A stretch of DNA of 64,000 nt from DAORIO01 sp964384645 (lineage in GTDB: Bacteria; Patescibacteriota; Minisyncoccia; Phycocordibacterales; UBA9973): assembly GCA_964384645.1 (NCBI GenBank), contig CAYLKL010000002.1, forward strand, positions 53,657 to 117,656, given 5' to 3'. Made by a program: the position numbers and the translations under genes. The notes below the pieces were generated by a model. The model was not told the origin of the DNA. It saw only the letters and a list, made by a program, of their open reading frames with translations, and searched no databases. Of the stretch, positions 7,922 to 16,083 are shown one piece after another (the first letter of the stretch is position 1; each line of letters starts with the position of its first letter).

Positions 7922-8343
7922 CCAACTAAAAAGCTGGGAGATAGATTTAATTTTTTAAATTCATTTCCCAACCCTTATATATATCTTTAATAAATTAATT
8001 ATAACAACAATACAATGTGTCTCTAAAAAATGCCTGTGGAGAAGATACTACCTTTATTGCAATAACTGTCAATTTTACTTTCTTGAGGAGTATCGTCGTA
8101 TTTTCACCTTGAGAAGTTTTGATTATACAAACACGCGAGGACGAGCGTTCCGAATGAAAAAAACAATCTGTTTGAGCAAGGCGAGTTATTGTTTTTAGCG
8201 AGTCCGAGTGTTGTGAGTATTCAAAACTTTGAGTGGTGAGGGTTTTTTTGATTACTTTTTTACTGAAAAAAAGTAATAAGTTCCTTACCACTTAAAGTGG
8301 TTTAAAATAAGAAAGTCGGGTTTGACTTTAACCCCTTTTCCTA

Positions 8344-8349
8344 TATAAT
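8344..8349 (+). promoter_or_regulatory. -10 box of rplY, leaderless
   Basis: TATAAT ends 8 nt before the rplY ATG, which puts the expected transcription start at the start codon. Confidence 0.6.
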
Positions 8350-8357
8350 CCTATTCT

Positions 8358-9005
8358 ATGCAAGAAATCATATTAAACGCAGCTTTCAGAGACAGTAAAG
8401 ACAACGTCGACGCACTACGAGCGGACGGCCTTGTTCCAGCTGTTGTCTACGGAAAAAAACAAGAAGCAAAATCTATAGTTATAAACGCTAAAGACCTAAC
8501 AAAAGCCCTCCACCAAGCGGGTGAATCTAGTGTTGTTACTCTTAAAACTCCATCTGGAGATATAAATACCCTAATTCACGCTTATGACTTGGATCCAGTT
8601 AAAAATGTTCTAACACACGCTGATTTCTTGGCGATTGATATGAACAAAGAAGTTGAAGTTGCTCTAGTAATAGAATTTACAGGAGAAGCTCCAGCTGAAA
8701 AACAAGGCCTTGGAGTTCTTACAAAAGCACTTCACGAAATTGAAATCAAGGCTCTTCCAAAAGATCTTCCACACAACATAGAAGTTGACATTTCATCTCT
8801 AACTGAACTTGGAAGCCAAATTCACGCTAAAGATTTGAAAATGCCAAAGGGTGTAACTATGCTAACTGACGCAGATGAAGTTGTAGCAGTTATCTCATCT
8901 ATTAAGGAAGAAGTAGAAGAAACTGCTCCAGTTGATCTATCAACTATCGAAATCTCAGAAGAAAGAGGGAAGAAAGCAGAAGAAGGAGAAGAAGAATCTA
9001 AATAA
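8358..9005 (+). CDS. rplY: 50S ribosomal protein L25 (CTC/TL5 type)
   Basis: A 5S-rRNA-binding large-subunit protein of 215 residues. The N-terminal L25 domain is seen in LRADGLVPAVVYGKKQEAK and in the block ending IHAYDLDPVKNVLTHADFLAID. The C-terminal TL5/CTC domain follows (GEAPAEKQGLGVLTKALHE... DLPHNIEVDISSLTELGSQIHAKDL), and the tail is strongly acidic. The longer two-domain form is the common one outside gamma-proteobacteria. The ATG lies 8 nt after a TATAAT box (8344-8349), so the mRNA is probably leaderless. A perfect 12-bp terminator hairpin follows at 9042-9070. Confidence 0.93.
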   Translation: MQEIILNAAFRDSKDNVDALRADGLVPAVVYGKKQEAKSIVINAKDLTKALHQAGESSVVTLKTPSGDINTLIHAYDLDPVKNVLTHADFLAIDMNKEVEVALVIEFTGEAPAEKQGLGVLTKALHEIEIKALPKDLPHNIEVDISSLTELGSQIHAKDLKMPKGVTMLTDADEVVAVISSIKEEVEETAPVDLSTIEISEERGKKAEEGEEESK

Positions 9006-9041
9006 TACAGTATCCATAAACACGAGAGTATGGAATTCCCC

Positions 9042-9071
9042 AAAATCGACAGTCATAAACTGTCGATTTTT
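9042..9071 (+). terminator. Intrinsic terminator of rplY
   Basis: Perfect 12-bp stem AAAATCGACAGT/ACTGTCGATTTT with loop CATAA and a T-rich end. The -10 box of the next gene (9076-9081) starts 5 bp after it. Confidence 0.85.
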
Positions 9072-9087
9072 GCGTTATAATATCTGT

Positions 9088-10455
9088 ATGACAAAAAATA
9101 AAGTTTTGGGAATGTTTTTTGTTGCGATTTTAGGACTTACCACAATCGTAACGCCGATATTCCAAAATGTTTCAGTTGTTCACGCAGAAACAGAAGAAGA
9201 AAGAAAAGCTCGACTTGAAGCTGAGCTTGCGGGCTATGAAGCTGAAATAAAAGAAAAAGAAGCAGAGCTTTTAAAACAAAAACAACAAACAGGATCTATT
9301 CAAAGAGATGTTAGTATTTTGACGACAGAAATAGCTCAGGCAAAACTAAAAATAAAATCTAGAACACTTGCTATTGATAAAATATCAAAAGATATTTCAC
9401 TTAAAAATCAGTCTATTGGCTCACTCGATGCTAAACTAAATCGAGAAAAAGATTCATTAGCGCAACTTATTCGAAAAACAAATGAAAGTGAACAATCAAC
9501 TCTTGCACACCTTCTACTTTCAGAAGGTAATATTTCTGATTTATACGGAGAAATAGATCAATACGAGACAATTCAAGAAGCTGTTCAAAAATCTCTGGAA
9601 GAAGTAAAACAAATAAGAGGAAAAACAGAAGAAGAAAAAAAATCCCTTGAAGAAGTAAAAGATAAAGAGCTCGACACAAAAGCAGAACTTGAAGCTTCAA
9701 AAAGAAAAGTGGAAAAAAGCGAAGCTGAAAAGAAAACACTTTTGAACGCATCTAAAAAGAAAGAAACTGACTACAATAAAATTCTTGCAGAAAAAAGAAA
9801 AAAGGCCGCAGAAATTAGAGCAGCTCTTTTCTCACTTCGAGACAGTGCAGCTATTCCTTTCGGAACAGCTTACGACCTAGCTCTTGCCGCTGAAGCAAAA
9901 ACTGGAGTTCGATCTGCTTTTATTTTGGCAATTCTTACTCAGGAATCAGCTCTTGGAAAAAATGTTGGATCTTGTGTTATCTCTGACCTAAGCACGGGTC
10001 AAACAAAAGGAGTAAACACTGGAACAATCTTTAAAAACGGTATCCACCCAACCAGAGATCTTCCAACTCTTCAGCATATCCTAAAAGATTTAGGCAGAGA
10101 CCCTTTGACAACAAAAGTTTCTTGTCCTCAATCAATTGGATATGGTGGCGCAATGGGACCTTCTCAGTTTATTCCTTCAACTTGGATAATGTATTCTAAA
10201 AAGATTGCAGATGCCTTTGGAACACTTGTTGCGGACCCTTGGAACCCTCGAGACGCGATCATGGCTTCAGCGCTATTTTTGAAGGATTTAGGGGCTAATG
10301 CTCAGACCTACAGCGCAGAAAGAAATGCTGCTTGTAGATACTATTCTGGAAAGGTTTGTTCTTTGTCTACTTACGCTACAACCTACGGAAACTCGGTTAT
10401 GGGCAAGGCTACATCGATCCAAGAAACACAGATTGACCCACTAAAAAATCTCTGA
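9088..10455 (+). CDS. Exported coiled-coil lytic transglycosylase
   Basis: A 455-residue exported peptidoglycan-cleaving enzyme. Residues 1-33 form a signal peptide (KVLGMFFVAILGLTTIVTPIF... VHAE). Residues about 35-245 are a long coiled coil of the kind found in EnvC/CwlO-like division hydrolases. The C-terminal domain is of the MltB/SLT type: ILAILTQESALGKNVG carries the catalytic Glu, followed by GYGGAMGPSQFIPSTW, NPRDAIMASALFLKDLGA and ACRYYSG. A longer frame opens at 8932 inside rplY, but the start at 9088 is chosen because it gives the signal peptide and lies 6 nt after TATAAT (9076-9081). Confidence 0.88.
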   Translation: MTKNKVLGMFFVAILGLTTIVTPIFQNVSVVHAETEEERKARLEAELAGYEAEIKEKEAELLKQKQQTGSIQRDVSILTTEIAQAKLKIKSRTLAIDKISKDISLKNQSIGSLDAKLNREKDSLAQLIRKTNESEQSTLAHLLLSEGNISDLYGEIDQYETIQEAVQKSLEEVKQIRGKTEEEKKSLEEVKDKELDTKAELEASKRKVEKSEAEKKTLLNASKKKETDYNKILAEKRKKAAEIRAALFSLRDSAAIPFGTAYDLALAAEAKTGVRSAFILAILTQESALGKNVGSCVISDLSTGQTKGVNTGTIFKNGIHPTRDLPTLQHILKDLGRDPLTTKVSCPQSIGYGGAMGPSQFIPSTWIMYSKKIADAFGTLVADPWNPRDAIMASALFLKDLGANAQTYSAERNAACRYYSGKVCSLSTYATTYGNSVMGKATSIQETQIDPLKNL

Positions 10456-10468
10456 TATACTGCAAATT

Positions 10469-10699
10469 ATGCAAAAAGAGATACATCCGACATATTTTCC
10501 AAAAGCCAAAGCATCCTGCGTTTGTGGGGGTAAATTTGATTTTGGATCTACAAAAGAAGACATCAGAGTAGAAATCTGTAGTCAGTGTCACCCATTCTTT
10601 ACTGGAAAGGAAAATATTGTTGACTCAGCTGGACGAGTTGAAAGATTCAAGAAAAAAGTTGCAGCATCAAAGCCAACAAAAGCTAAAGCTAAAAAATAA
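10469..10699 (+). CDS. rpmE: 50S ribosomal protein L31
   Basis: A 76-residue large-subunit protein at the intersubunit bridge. It is the zinc-binding form: C17-x-C19 (ASCVCGGKF) and C37-xx-C40 (EICSQCHPF) provide four Cys. TYFPKAKASCVCG and CHPFFTGKENIVDSAGRVERFKKK are characteristic. A basic Lys/Ala tail ends the protein. It lies 13 bp after the transglycosylase gene and is closed by a strong GC-rich terminator. Confidence 0.95.
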   Translation: MQKEIHPTYFPKAKASCVCGGKFDFGSTKEDIRVEICSQCHPFFTGKENIVDSAGRVERFKKKVAASKPTKAKAKK

Positions 10700-10707
10700 C
10701 TTTTCAT

Positions 10708-10746
10708 AACTGCCCCGCCTTTTTGTTTAAAAAGGCGGGGCAGTTA
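10708..10746 (+). terminator. Strong intrinsic terminator of rpmE
   Basis: Long GC-rich stem AACTGCCCCGCCTTTT/AAAAGGCGGGGCAGTT; the prfA -10 box follows at 10752-10757. Confidence 0.85.
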
Positions 10747-10763
10747 TTCGTTATAATAACCAT

Positions 10764-11726
10764 ATGATAAATCTTGAAGAAATTAAGAATAATCACAAAA
10801 CCCACTATCTAGCGGGGCAATACGAAGCACTCTTAAAACAAGAAGAAGAGGTCCGAGAAATTTTAACAGGAGATGACTCGATGCGAGATATTGCAATAGA
10901 AGAACTTTCTAGAATCGAAGAAGAAAAAAAAGCTGTAGAAGAAACAATTCAAAAAATCTTAGATGCTGAAAAAGAAGAGATAGAGTATCCAAATGAAATA
11001 ATTTTAGAAGTTCGAGCCGGAGCTGGTGGAGATGAATCATCTTTGTTTGCAGCAGAAGTTGCTGGGATGTATCAAAAGTATGCGGAAAAATCTGGTTGGA
11101 GTAGTAAAAAAATAGACAGCTCTGACAGTGATGCTGGAGGGTACAAAGAAGTATCTCTTGAGTTCAAAGGAAAAAATTGTTATCGGCTTCTTCGATTTGA
11201 AACTGGAGTGCATCGTGTACAGCGTGTACCTGATACTGAAAAAAATGGGCGAATACACACATCAACTATTACAGTTGCGGTTCTTCCTCTTCGTAAAAAA
11301 AGTAATTTTGTTATAAACCCAGCAGACCTAGAGATGGAATATTCTCGCGCAGGTGGAAAAGGCGGTCAAAATGTTAACAAAGTAGAAACAGCCGTTAGAC
11401 TGATTCACAAACCAACGGGTATGGCAGTCAGATCAACAAGTGAGAGAAGTCAGCTAGCTAACCGTGAACAAGCAATGGCTCTTTTGACCGCAAGACTTGA
11501 AGCAATGAAAGAAGAGGAAGATGCCAAGAAATACTCAGCTGAAAGAAAAGACCAAGTTGGTACAGCTGACCGAAGTGAAAAAATTAGAACTTATAATTTC
11601 CCTCAAGACAGAATCACGGATCATCGTATAAAAAAATCTTGGTCTAATATTCCCAAAATATTAAGCGGGGAAATTCAAACAATAATTGATGCAATGGAAA
11701 GTGGGGAAGTCGGAGACGAAGAATAA
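10764..11726 (+). CDS. prfA: Peptide chain release factor 1
   Basis: Terminates translation at UAA and UAG. The 320 residues include the stop-codon-reading motif P-D-T in RVQRVPDTEKNGRIHTS (the PxT motif of RF1, rather than SPF of RF2) and the peptidyl-tRNA hydrolysis motif GGQ in RAGGKGGQNVNKVETAVR. The C-terminal KIRTYNFPQDRITDHRI is diagnostic. It is about 40 residues shorter than E. coli RF1, mainly in N-terminal domain 1. The ATG lies 6 nt after TATAAT (10752-10757). Confidence 0.95.
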   Translation: MINLEEIKNNHKTHYLAGQYEALLKQEEEVREILTGDDSMRDIAIEELSRIEEEKKAVEETIQKILDAEKEEIEYPNEIILEVRAGAGGDESSLFAAEVAGMYQKYAEKSGWSSKKIDSSDSDAGGYKEVSLEFKGKNCYRLLRFETGVHRVQRVPDTEKNGRIHTSTITVAVLPLRKKSNFVINPADLEMEYSRAGGKGGQNVNKVETAVRLIHKPTGMAVRSTSERSQLANREQAMALLTARLEAMKEEEDAKKYSAERKDQVGTADRSEKIRTYNFPQDRITDHRIKKSWSNIPKILSGEIQTIIDAMESGEVGDEE

Positions 11727-11772
11727 GAAGCTTTTAAAATAATGAGTTTTGTGTTATAAAAAGCTTCTAAAT

Positions 11773-11844
11773 GGGTGTATAGTTCAGTGGTAGAACGCTG
11801 TCCTGATAAGACAGAGGCCGATGGTCCGATTCCATCTACACCCA
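11773..11844 (+). tRNA. tRNA-Ile (GAT anticodon)
   Basis: The 72-nt cloverleaf folds as acceptor GGGTGTA/TACACCC, D stem GTTC/GAAC with GG in the loop, anticodon stem CTGTC/GACAG with loop CTGATAA (anticodon GAT, 11805-11807), and T stem GATGG/CCATC. The discriminator is A and the CCA end is not encoded. The T loop reads TCCGATT, so the normally invariant T55 (pseudouridine) is C. A TATAAA box lies about 12 nt upstream, and the inverted repeat AGAAGCTTTT/AAAAGCTTCT lies between prfA and the tRNA. Confidence 0.95.
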
Positions 11845-11897
11845 CAAGACCGCGTAGCAAGCCGAGATATCTATCTACACCTAACCACCCATACCCA

Positions 11898-12581
11898 ATG
11901 AACAACAACCCCGGAAACCTATATATAGTCGGCACTCCAATCGGCAACCTTGGAGACATTTCAAATCGAGCAATTGAGACTTTAAAAAATGTCGGGCTTA
12001 TTGCTTGCGAAGACACTCGCGTATCTCAAAAACTTTTAAAACATTTTGATATAAAAAACAAATTAATTTCTCTCCACGAACATTCAAACAAAAATGTAAT
12101 AGATAAAATAATTTCTATTATGAACGATGGCACTGATGTAGCGTACATAAGCGATGCGGGAACTCCTGGAATATCAGACCCTGGATACATGCTAGTAAAA
12201 GAAGTCAACGAAAAATTTGGAGGAGAATTTATAAAATCCATTCCAGGCCCTTCGGCGGTGACATCAGCATTATCGATAAGCCCTGTTCGAGTTGATAAAT
12301 TTACTTTTATTGGCTTTTTGCCTCACAAAAAAGGGAGACAGACAGAACTAAAAGAAGCGATAAGCAGGGAAGAGGCAACAATACTTTTTGAATCAACACA
12401 TAGAATATTAAAATTAATGAAAGAAATAGATATGTTGGCACCAGAGCGTACAATCATCGTTTTTAAAGAACTTACAAAAATGCACGAACAATTTTTCTTT
12501 GGAAAAGCTTCAGAAATAACAAAAAAACTAGAATCTGACAAAGGGCTTGTAAAAGGGGAGTTTGTTGTGTTTATTTGTTAG
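11898..12581 (+). CDS. rsmI: 16S rRNA (cytidine-1402-2'-O)-methyltransferase RsmI
   Basis: A SAM-dependent tetrapyrrole-methylase-fold enzyme of 228 residues that 2'-O-methylates C1402 in the ribosomal P site. Family motifs are present: NLYIVGTPIGNLGDIS, IACEDTR, SDAGTPGISDPGY, SIPGPSAVTSALSIS, FIGFLPHKKGR and FESTHRI. The family often has about 280 residues; this copy lacks much of the C-terminal extension. The frame is open from inside the tRNA gene, but the ATG at 11898 is chosen because it lies directly before the conserved first strand. It lies 53 bp after tRNA-Ile. Confidence 0.92.
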   Translation: MNNNPGNLYIVGTPIGNLGDISNRAIETLKNVGLIACEDTRVSQKLLKHFDIKNKLISLHEHSNKNVIDKIISIMNDGTDVAYISDAGTPGISDPGYMLVKEVNEKFGGEFIKSIPGPSAVTSALSISPVRVDKFTFIGFLPHKKGRQTELKEAISREEATILFESTHRILKLMKEIDMLAPERTIIVFKELTKMHEQFFFGKASEITKKLESDKGLVKGEFVVFIC

Positions 12582-12611
12582 AAATTAGATAGTTAGAATA
12601 TAGATATTAGA

Positions 12612-12872
12612 AAATAAAAAAACCCGGCGCATTTACTGCAACCGGGCCTGGTCTGTAATCTATCGCTTATCGAAACCGTACCACGTCTTCGAAGCACACC
12701 TCTGTTACACTTCTCCAGTGCCGAGGAACGCTAAACCTAAAGTAAAGAAAACTTGATTTGGACTACTCAGATCACGTCAATCCTGATCATATCGGACACC
12801 ATTTCAAAATTCTTTGCGCTTTCAGCTGAAACCTTTAGGTTGTTTTCTGGAAAGAACATTATAGCATATTTG
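12612..12872 (-). ncRNA. Candidate small transcript A with 30-codon ORF
   Basis: A free-standing minus-strand unit inferred from signals: TTGACA (12901-12906), 17-bp spacer and TATAGT (12878-12883), then about 250 nt to a terminator-like stem CCCGG/CCGGG followed on this strand by a T-run (12612-12644). Within it, an ATG at 12859 opens a 30-codon frame ending in TGA at 12767 (MFFPENNLKVSAESAK and on). The 120 nt between ORF and terminator are GC-richer than usual for intergenic DNA here. No Rfam family is recognised. Confidence 0.45.
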
Positions 12873-12877
12873 TTAGT

Positions 12878-12906
12878 ACTATAAACAAATATAAAATATT
12901 TGTCAA
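12878..12906 (-). promoter_or_regulatory. Promoter of candidate transcript A
   Basis: TTGACA-N17-TATAGT on the minus strand, with both hexamers near consensus. Confidence 0.55.
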
Positions 12907-12953
12907 TAGATAATATTCCTTTATTTTCAAAGCTTTTATAGTACAATGTACCT

Positions 12954-13172
12954 ATGAAAAAAATTAGAGCCATTGCAATTGCGGGGTTTATTTCCATAAT
13001 ATTGCCATTCTTGGGATTACCACTTGTTATCAAAAAAATAGTCTTTGTAATAATGGGCGCAGTACTACTTGGAGTTGCTTATCTTATATTTCGCGAAAGT
13101 GAAGTTCGAAACCGTGCAAGACTAGAAGAAGAATTAGAAGAAAAAGAACCAGAGTTTGAAGAAAATCTATAA
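12954..13172 (+). CDS. Small two-helix membrane protein
   Basis: A 72-residue protein of unknown function. It has two hydrophobic segments (AIAIAGFISIILPFLGLPLVI and VFVIMGAVLLGVAYLIF, roughly residues 5-25 and 29-46) and a highly acidic cytoplasmic tail (ELEEKEPEFEENL). The ATG lies 6 nt after TACAAT (12942-12947), so it is probably leaderless. It starts an operon with the glycoside-hydrolase-like gene 3 bp downstream. Confidence 0.7.
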   Translation: MKKIRAIAIAGFISIILPFLGLPLVIKKIVFVIMGAVLLGVAYLIFRESEVRNRARLEEELEEKEPEFEENL

Positions 13173-13175
13173 AAT

Positions 13176-14393
13176 ATGAAAAAACAGCTGTTGGTCATAA
13201 CTATAATAGGGACACTCATGACAGCTGGTTATTTCTTTTTACCAAATGAAGCAGTAACAGAATTTGACTCTCAAAATCTGAAGAGTGAAGTTGTAAGCAC
13301 AATGCAACTCGAGGCGGAAAAAGAAGTTGTGCCGGAGAAAATAGTCACCCACATAAAACCACCTGAAAATGTAATCGGGGTTTATTTTACAAACTGGGCA
13401 GCGGGGACAAAAAGCTATCAAGACAGACTAGACACTATAATCAACACAACAGACGTAAATACTGTTGTAATAGACATAAAAGACTATACAGGAAAAATTG
13501 GGTTTAAAACTGACAATACTTTAATAAATGAAATTGGGTCATCAGAAGAGAGAATAAGAAACATCGAGGAATACTTTAACTACCTGCACAGCAAAGATAT
13601 TTATATAATCGGAAGACTAGCAGTTTTCCAAGACACTCATTACGTAGAAAAATATCCAGAATCTGCAGTAAAAACACTTGATGGAAAAATTTGGCGAGAT
13701 AGAAAAAAAATACCTTGGGTTGAAGCCGGAAACGAAGAATACTGGAATTATATTTTAGAAATAGCAAAAGAGGCTCATAAAGTGGGTTTTGATGAAATAA
13801 ACTTTGACTACATTAGGTTTCCATCTGATGGAAATATGAAAGACATAAGTTACGCTCACATGGAAGGCAGAACAAGAAGAGAGGTGATGAAATCTTTTTA
13901 CGAATTTCTAAATACAAATATGAAAGAAGCAAATATTACTCACTCTGCAGACTTATTTGGACTTGTGACAACTGCTAGTGATGATCTTGGGATAGGGCAA
14001 TACTTAGAAGACGCACTCCCTTATTTTGATTACATTCTACCAATGGTCTATCCATCTCATTTTGCAGACGGTTGGTACAATATACCAAAGCCCGGCAAAG
14101 AACCTGGGAAGGTTATAAGTTTGTCTATGGCGAAAGCTTTAGAAAGAACAATTGCGGCAGGATATGACGCAAACAAACTAAGACCTTGGATACAAGATTT
14201 TGACCTTGGAGCAACTTACACCGAACAACTCGTAAAAGATCAAATACAAGCATCGCTCGACCTTGGAATTAATTCTTTTATACTTTGGGACCCAGCTATT
14301 AAATATCAACTAGGTGCTTTAAATATCGAAGAATATACTATTAAAAATACAGAAACACAACCAACTATTACGAGTGAAAATATACCAGAATAA
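13176..14393 (+). CDS. Exported glycoside-hydrolase-like protein (DUF4015 type)
   Basis: A 405-residue protein with an N-terminal signal anchor (LLVITIIGTLMTAGYFFLP), a short linker and a TIM-barrel-like domain of the putative glycosyl hydrolase family DUF4015. Recognisable pieces are VIGVYFTNWAAGTKSY, TVVIDIKDYTGKIGF, YIIGRLAVFQDTHY, VGFDEINFDYIRFPSDG, LFGLVTTASDDLGIGQ, YFDYILPMVYPSHFADGW and LRPWIQDFDLG. The Asp and Glu residues in DEINFDYIRFP are likely catalytic or ligand-binding. Substrate unknown; surface polysaccharide or peptidoglycan is possible. It lies 3 bp after the small membrane protein gene and before an S41 protease. Confidence 0.8.
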   Translation: MKKQLLVITIIGTLMTAGYFFLPNEAVTEFDSQNLKSEVVSTMQLEAEKEVVPEKIVTHIKPPENVIGVYFTNWAAGTKSYQDRLDTIINTTDVNTVVIDIKDYTGKIGFKTDNTLINEIGSSEERIRNIEEYFNYLHSKDIYIIGRLAVFQDTHYVEKYPESAVKTLDGKIWRDRKKIPWVEAGNEEYWNYILEIAKEAHKVGFDEINFDYIRFPSDGNMKDISYAHMEGRTRREVMKSFYEFLNTNMKEANITHSADLFGLVTTASDDLGIGQYLEDALPYFDYILPMVYPSHFADGWYNIPKPGKEPGKVISLSMAKALERTIAAGYDANKLRPWIQDFDLGATYTEQLVKDQIQASLDLGINSFILWDPAIKYQLGALNIEEYTIKNTETQPTITSENIPE

Positions 14394-14410
14394 ATGTATA
14401 ATAAATTTAT

Positions 14411-15604
14411 ATGAATTTTAATCAACCAGTAAAAATAATAGTCTCTATCGTATTCGTGTTTATACTCGGAACATATTTTGGATACAATCAAAAACCTGAT
14501 AGTTTTTTTGTTCAAACAGTTCTTGGTAAAGAAAATGAAGAAGTTGTATCCAGTGCAGATTTTGAAATATTTTGGAATGCCTGGAAAAAGCTAGACGAAA
14601 AATTTCCTGAATCTCAAAATATAACTACTCAAGACAGAATCTACGGAGCAATAAAAGGTTTGGCTGATTCTTTTAATGACCCATACACAAACTTTTTAAC
14701 ACCTAAAGAGTACGACCACCTAAACGAAGATCTAAAGGGTGATTTGGTGGGAATTGGTATAGAAATTGATTCAAAAGACGGATTAACTAGAGTTTTGGCC
14801 TCACTAGAAGGTAGTCCAGCAGAAAAAGCAGGTGTGATTTCCGGAGACATAATACTTAAAGTTGACGGAATCTCAACTGAAAACATGTCTCTAGAGCAAG
14901 TTGTTTCTAAAATTAGAGGTGAGGCAGGAACAACTGTAAAAATTACAGTAATAAACGAAAAAGACAAAGTTCAAAGAGAAATATCTATAATTAGAGCTGT
15001 TATTAAAATCCCAACACTAAAAACTGAAACAGTTGATGGGGTTTTTATCATCCATTTATATAACTTCTACGATAATTCAGTTGCTGATTTCGCCAAAGCA
15101 ATGCAGGGTTATGAAAAATCTGGTCTAAGTAAACTTGTAATAGACGTAAGAGGTAATCCTGGCGGATACTTGGATTCTGCAATTAAAATTAGTAGTTGGT
15201 TCTTACCAGCTGACGAAATAATTGTTAGAGAAAAATTTGCAGAGGGTAAAGAAGAATCAGCTTATAGAAGTACTGGAACACAGAGATTAATAACAAAAAA
15301 ACCAACACTAGCAATATTAGTAGATGAAGGTTCAGCTTCGGCTTCTGAAATTTTATCTGGTGCACTAAAAGAAAGAGCTGGCGCCAAATTATTCGGAACA
15401 CAAACTTACGGAAAAGGTTCTGTGCAAGAATTAATACCGATGCCAAATAATACAGCATTAAAAATAACAGTAGCAAAATGGTTAACTCCTGATGGAATAT
15501 CTATTTCTGATACAGGTATTAAACCAGATTTTGAGATTTCAGATGATTCTGCAACAGAGAAAGACGAAATATTAGAAGCTGCAATAGATTATTTAAACAA
15601 ATAA
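14411..15604 (+). CDS. S41-family carboxyl-terminal processing protease
   Basis: A 397-residue periplasmic-type serine protease. It has an N-terminal membrane anchor (IIVSIVFVFILGTYFGY), a PDZ domain (GDLVGIGIEI... SPAEKAGVISGDIILKVDGIS, about residues 110-200) and the tail-specific protease domain with LVIDVRGNPGGYLDSA. The catalytic Ser lies in GSASASEIL (about residue 310) and the catalytic Lys in TYGKGSVQ (about residue 334). The length matches the CtpA/CtpB family. Its ATG lies 8 nt after TATAAT (14397-14402), and rplI follows after 2 bp, so the two are probably co-transcribed. Confidence 0.92.
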   Translation: MNFNQPVKIIVSIVFVFILGTYFGYNQKPDSFFVQTVLGKENEEVVSSADFEIFWNAWKKLDEKFPESQNITTQDRIYGAIKGLADSFNDPYTNFLTPKEYDHLNEDLKGDLVGIGIEIDSKDGLTRVLASLEGSPAEKAGVISGDIILKVDGISTENMSLEQVVSKIRGEAGTTVKITVINEKDKVQREISIIRAVIKIPTLKTETVDGVFIIHLYNFYDNSVADFAKAMQGYEKSGLSKLVIDVRGNPGGYLDSAIKISSWFLPADEIIVREKFAEGKEESAYRSTGTQRLITKKPTLAILVDEGSASASEILSGALKERAGAKLFGTQTYGKGSVQELIPMPNNTALKITVAKWLTPDGISISDTGIKPDFEISDDSATEKDEILEAAIDYLNK

Positions 15605-15606
15605 AA

Positions 15607-16050
15607 ATGAAAGTAATTTTAAAAAAAGATGTTAAAAAAATTGGTAGAGCGGGGGATGTGGTAGACGTAAACGAAGGTTATGCAAATAATTTTTTATTTC
15701 CAAACAAGCTAGCGACAAAAGGAACTCCCGAACTAATCGAAGCTGCAAAAAAGATTAAAATAGAAAAAGAAGATAAGAAAAAAATGCAACACACTCTTTT
15801 AGAAAAAACTATTTTAGAATTTAAAGATCATGAATTTAATATTAAAAAAGCAGCTAATGAAAAGGGCACACTCTTTTCAAAAATTCATGAAAAAGATATT
15901 TGTATTATTTTCAAGAAAGAATCTGGTATAAATTTGGAAGAAAAATCAATCCTCTTAAAAGAACTCATAGACAAAATTGGAGAATACGATATTGCGATTT
16001 TAAACGAGGGAATTAAAAGTAATATAAAATTAAAAATCGAAAAGCTATAA
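15607..16050 (+). CDS. rplI: 50S ribosomal protein L9
   Basis: A 147-residue two-domain L9 that binds 23S rRNA near the L1 stalk. The N-terminal domain is clear (MKVILKKDVKKIGRAGDVV, VNEGYANNFLFPNKLA). A connecting Lys/Glu-rich helix follows, then a C-terminal domain (HEFNIKKAANEKGTLFSKI). Some Candidate Phyla Radiation lineages lack L9, so its presence is a useful lineage marker. It starts 2 bp after the protease stop without a Shine-Dalgarno sequence. It faces rpmA across a shared terminator. Confidence 0.93.
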   Translation: MKVILKKDVKKIGRAGDVVDVNEGYANNFLFPNKLATKGTPELIEAAKKIKIEKEDKKKMQHTLLEKTILEFKDHEFNIKKAANEKGTLFSKIHEKDICIIFKKESGINLEEKSILLKELIDKIGEYDIAILNEGIKSNIKLKIEKL

Positions 16051-16055
16051 AAATA

Positions 16056-16083
16056 ATAAAAACCCCCGAAGGGGTTTTTATTA
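16056..16083. terminator. Bidirectional terminator between rplI and rpmA
   Basis: AATAAAAACCCC/GGGGTTTTTATT with loop CGAA, A- and T-runs on both sides, serving both converging genes. Confidence 0.85.

Larger units (their letters stand above)
7346..8340. other. Gene-poor 1-kb stretch with stacked hairpins
   Basis: No convincing large gene is present. The left third holds a 33-bp element repeated upstream of dnaB (7412-7444). The middle holds three hairpins in series: AAAACGCC/GGCGTTTT (about 7829-7857), AAAAAATC/GATTTTTT (7864-7886) and ACACCC/GGGTGT followed by TTTTGTTTTT (7894-7921). The right third (about 8000-8300) is open on the minus strand for 98 codons, but the translation looks like no known protein and lacks clear initiation. 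The region could hold non-coding RNA or decayed genes. Confidence 0.5.

Noticed and set aside
7995..8291. 98-codon minus-strand ORF
   Set aside because: Long open frame, but the translation lacks a fold-like pattern and there is no promoter at leaderless distance; kept only as part of the gene-poor region.
11775..11897. N-terminal extension of rsmI into the tRNA-Ile gene
   Set aside because: The extension translates the tRNA itself; the conserved methyltransferase start is at 11898.
12767..13033. 88-codon minus-strand ORF overlapping the small membrane protein gene
   Set aside because: The predicted promoter lies inside it, so only the last 30 codons (from 12859) could be translated from that transcript.
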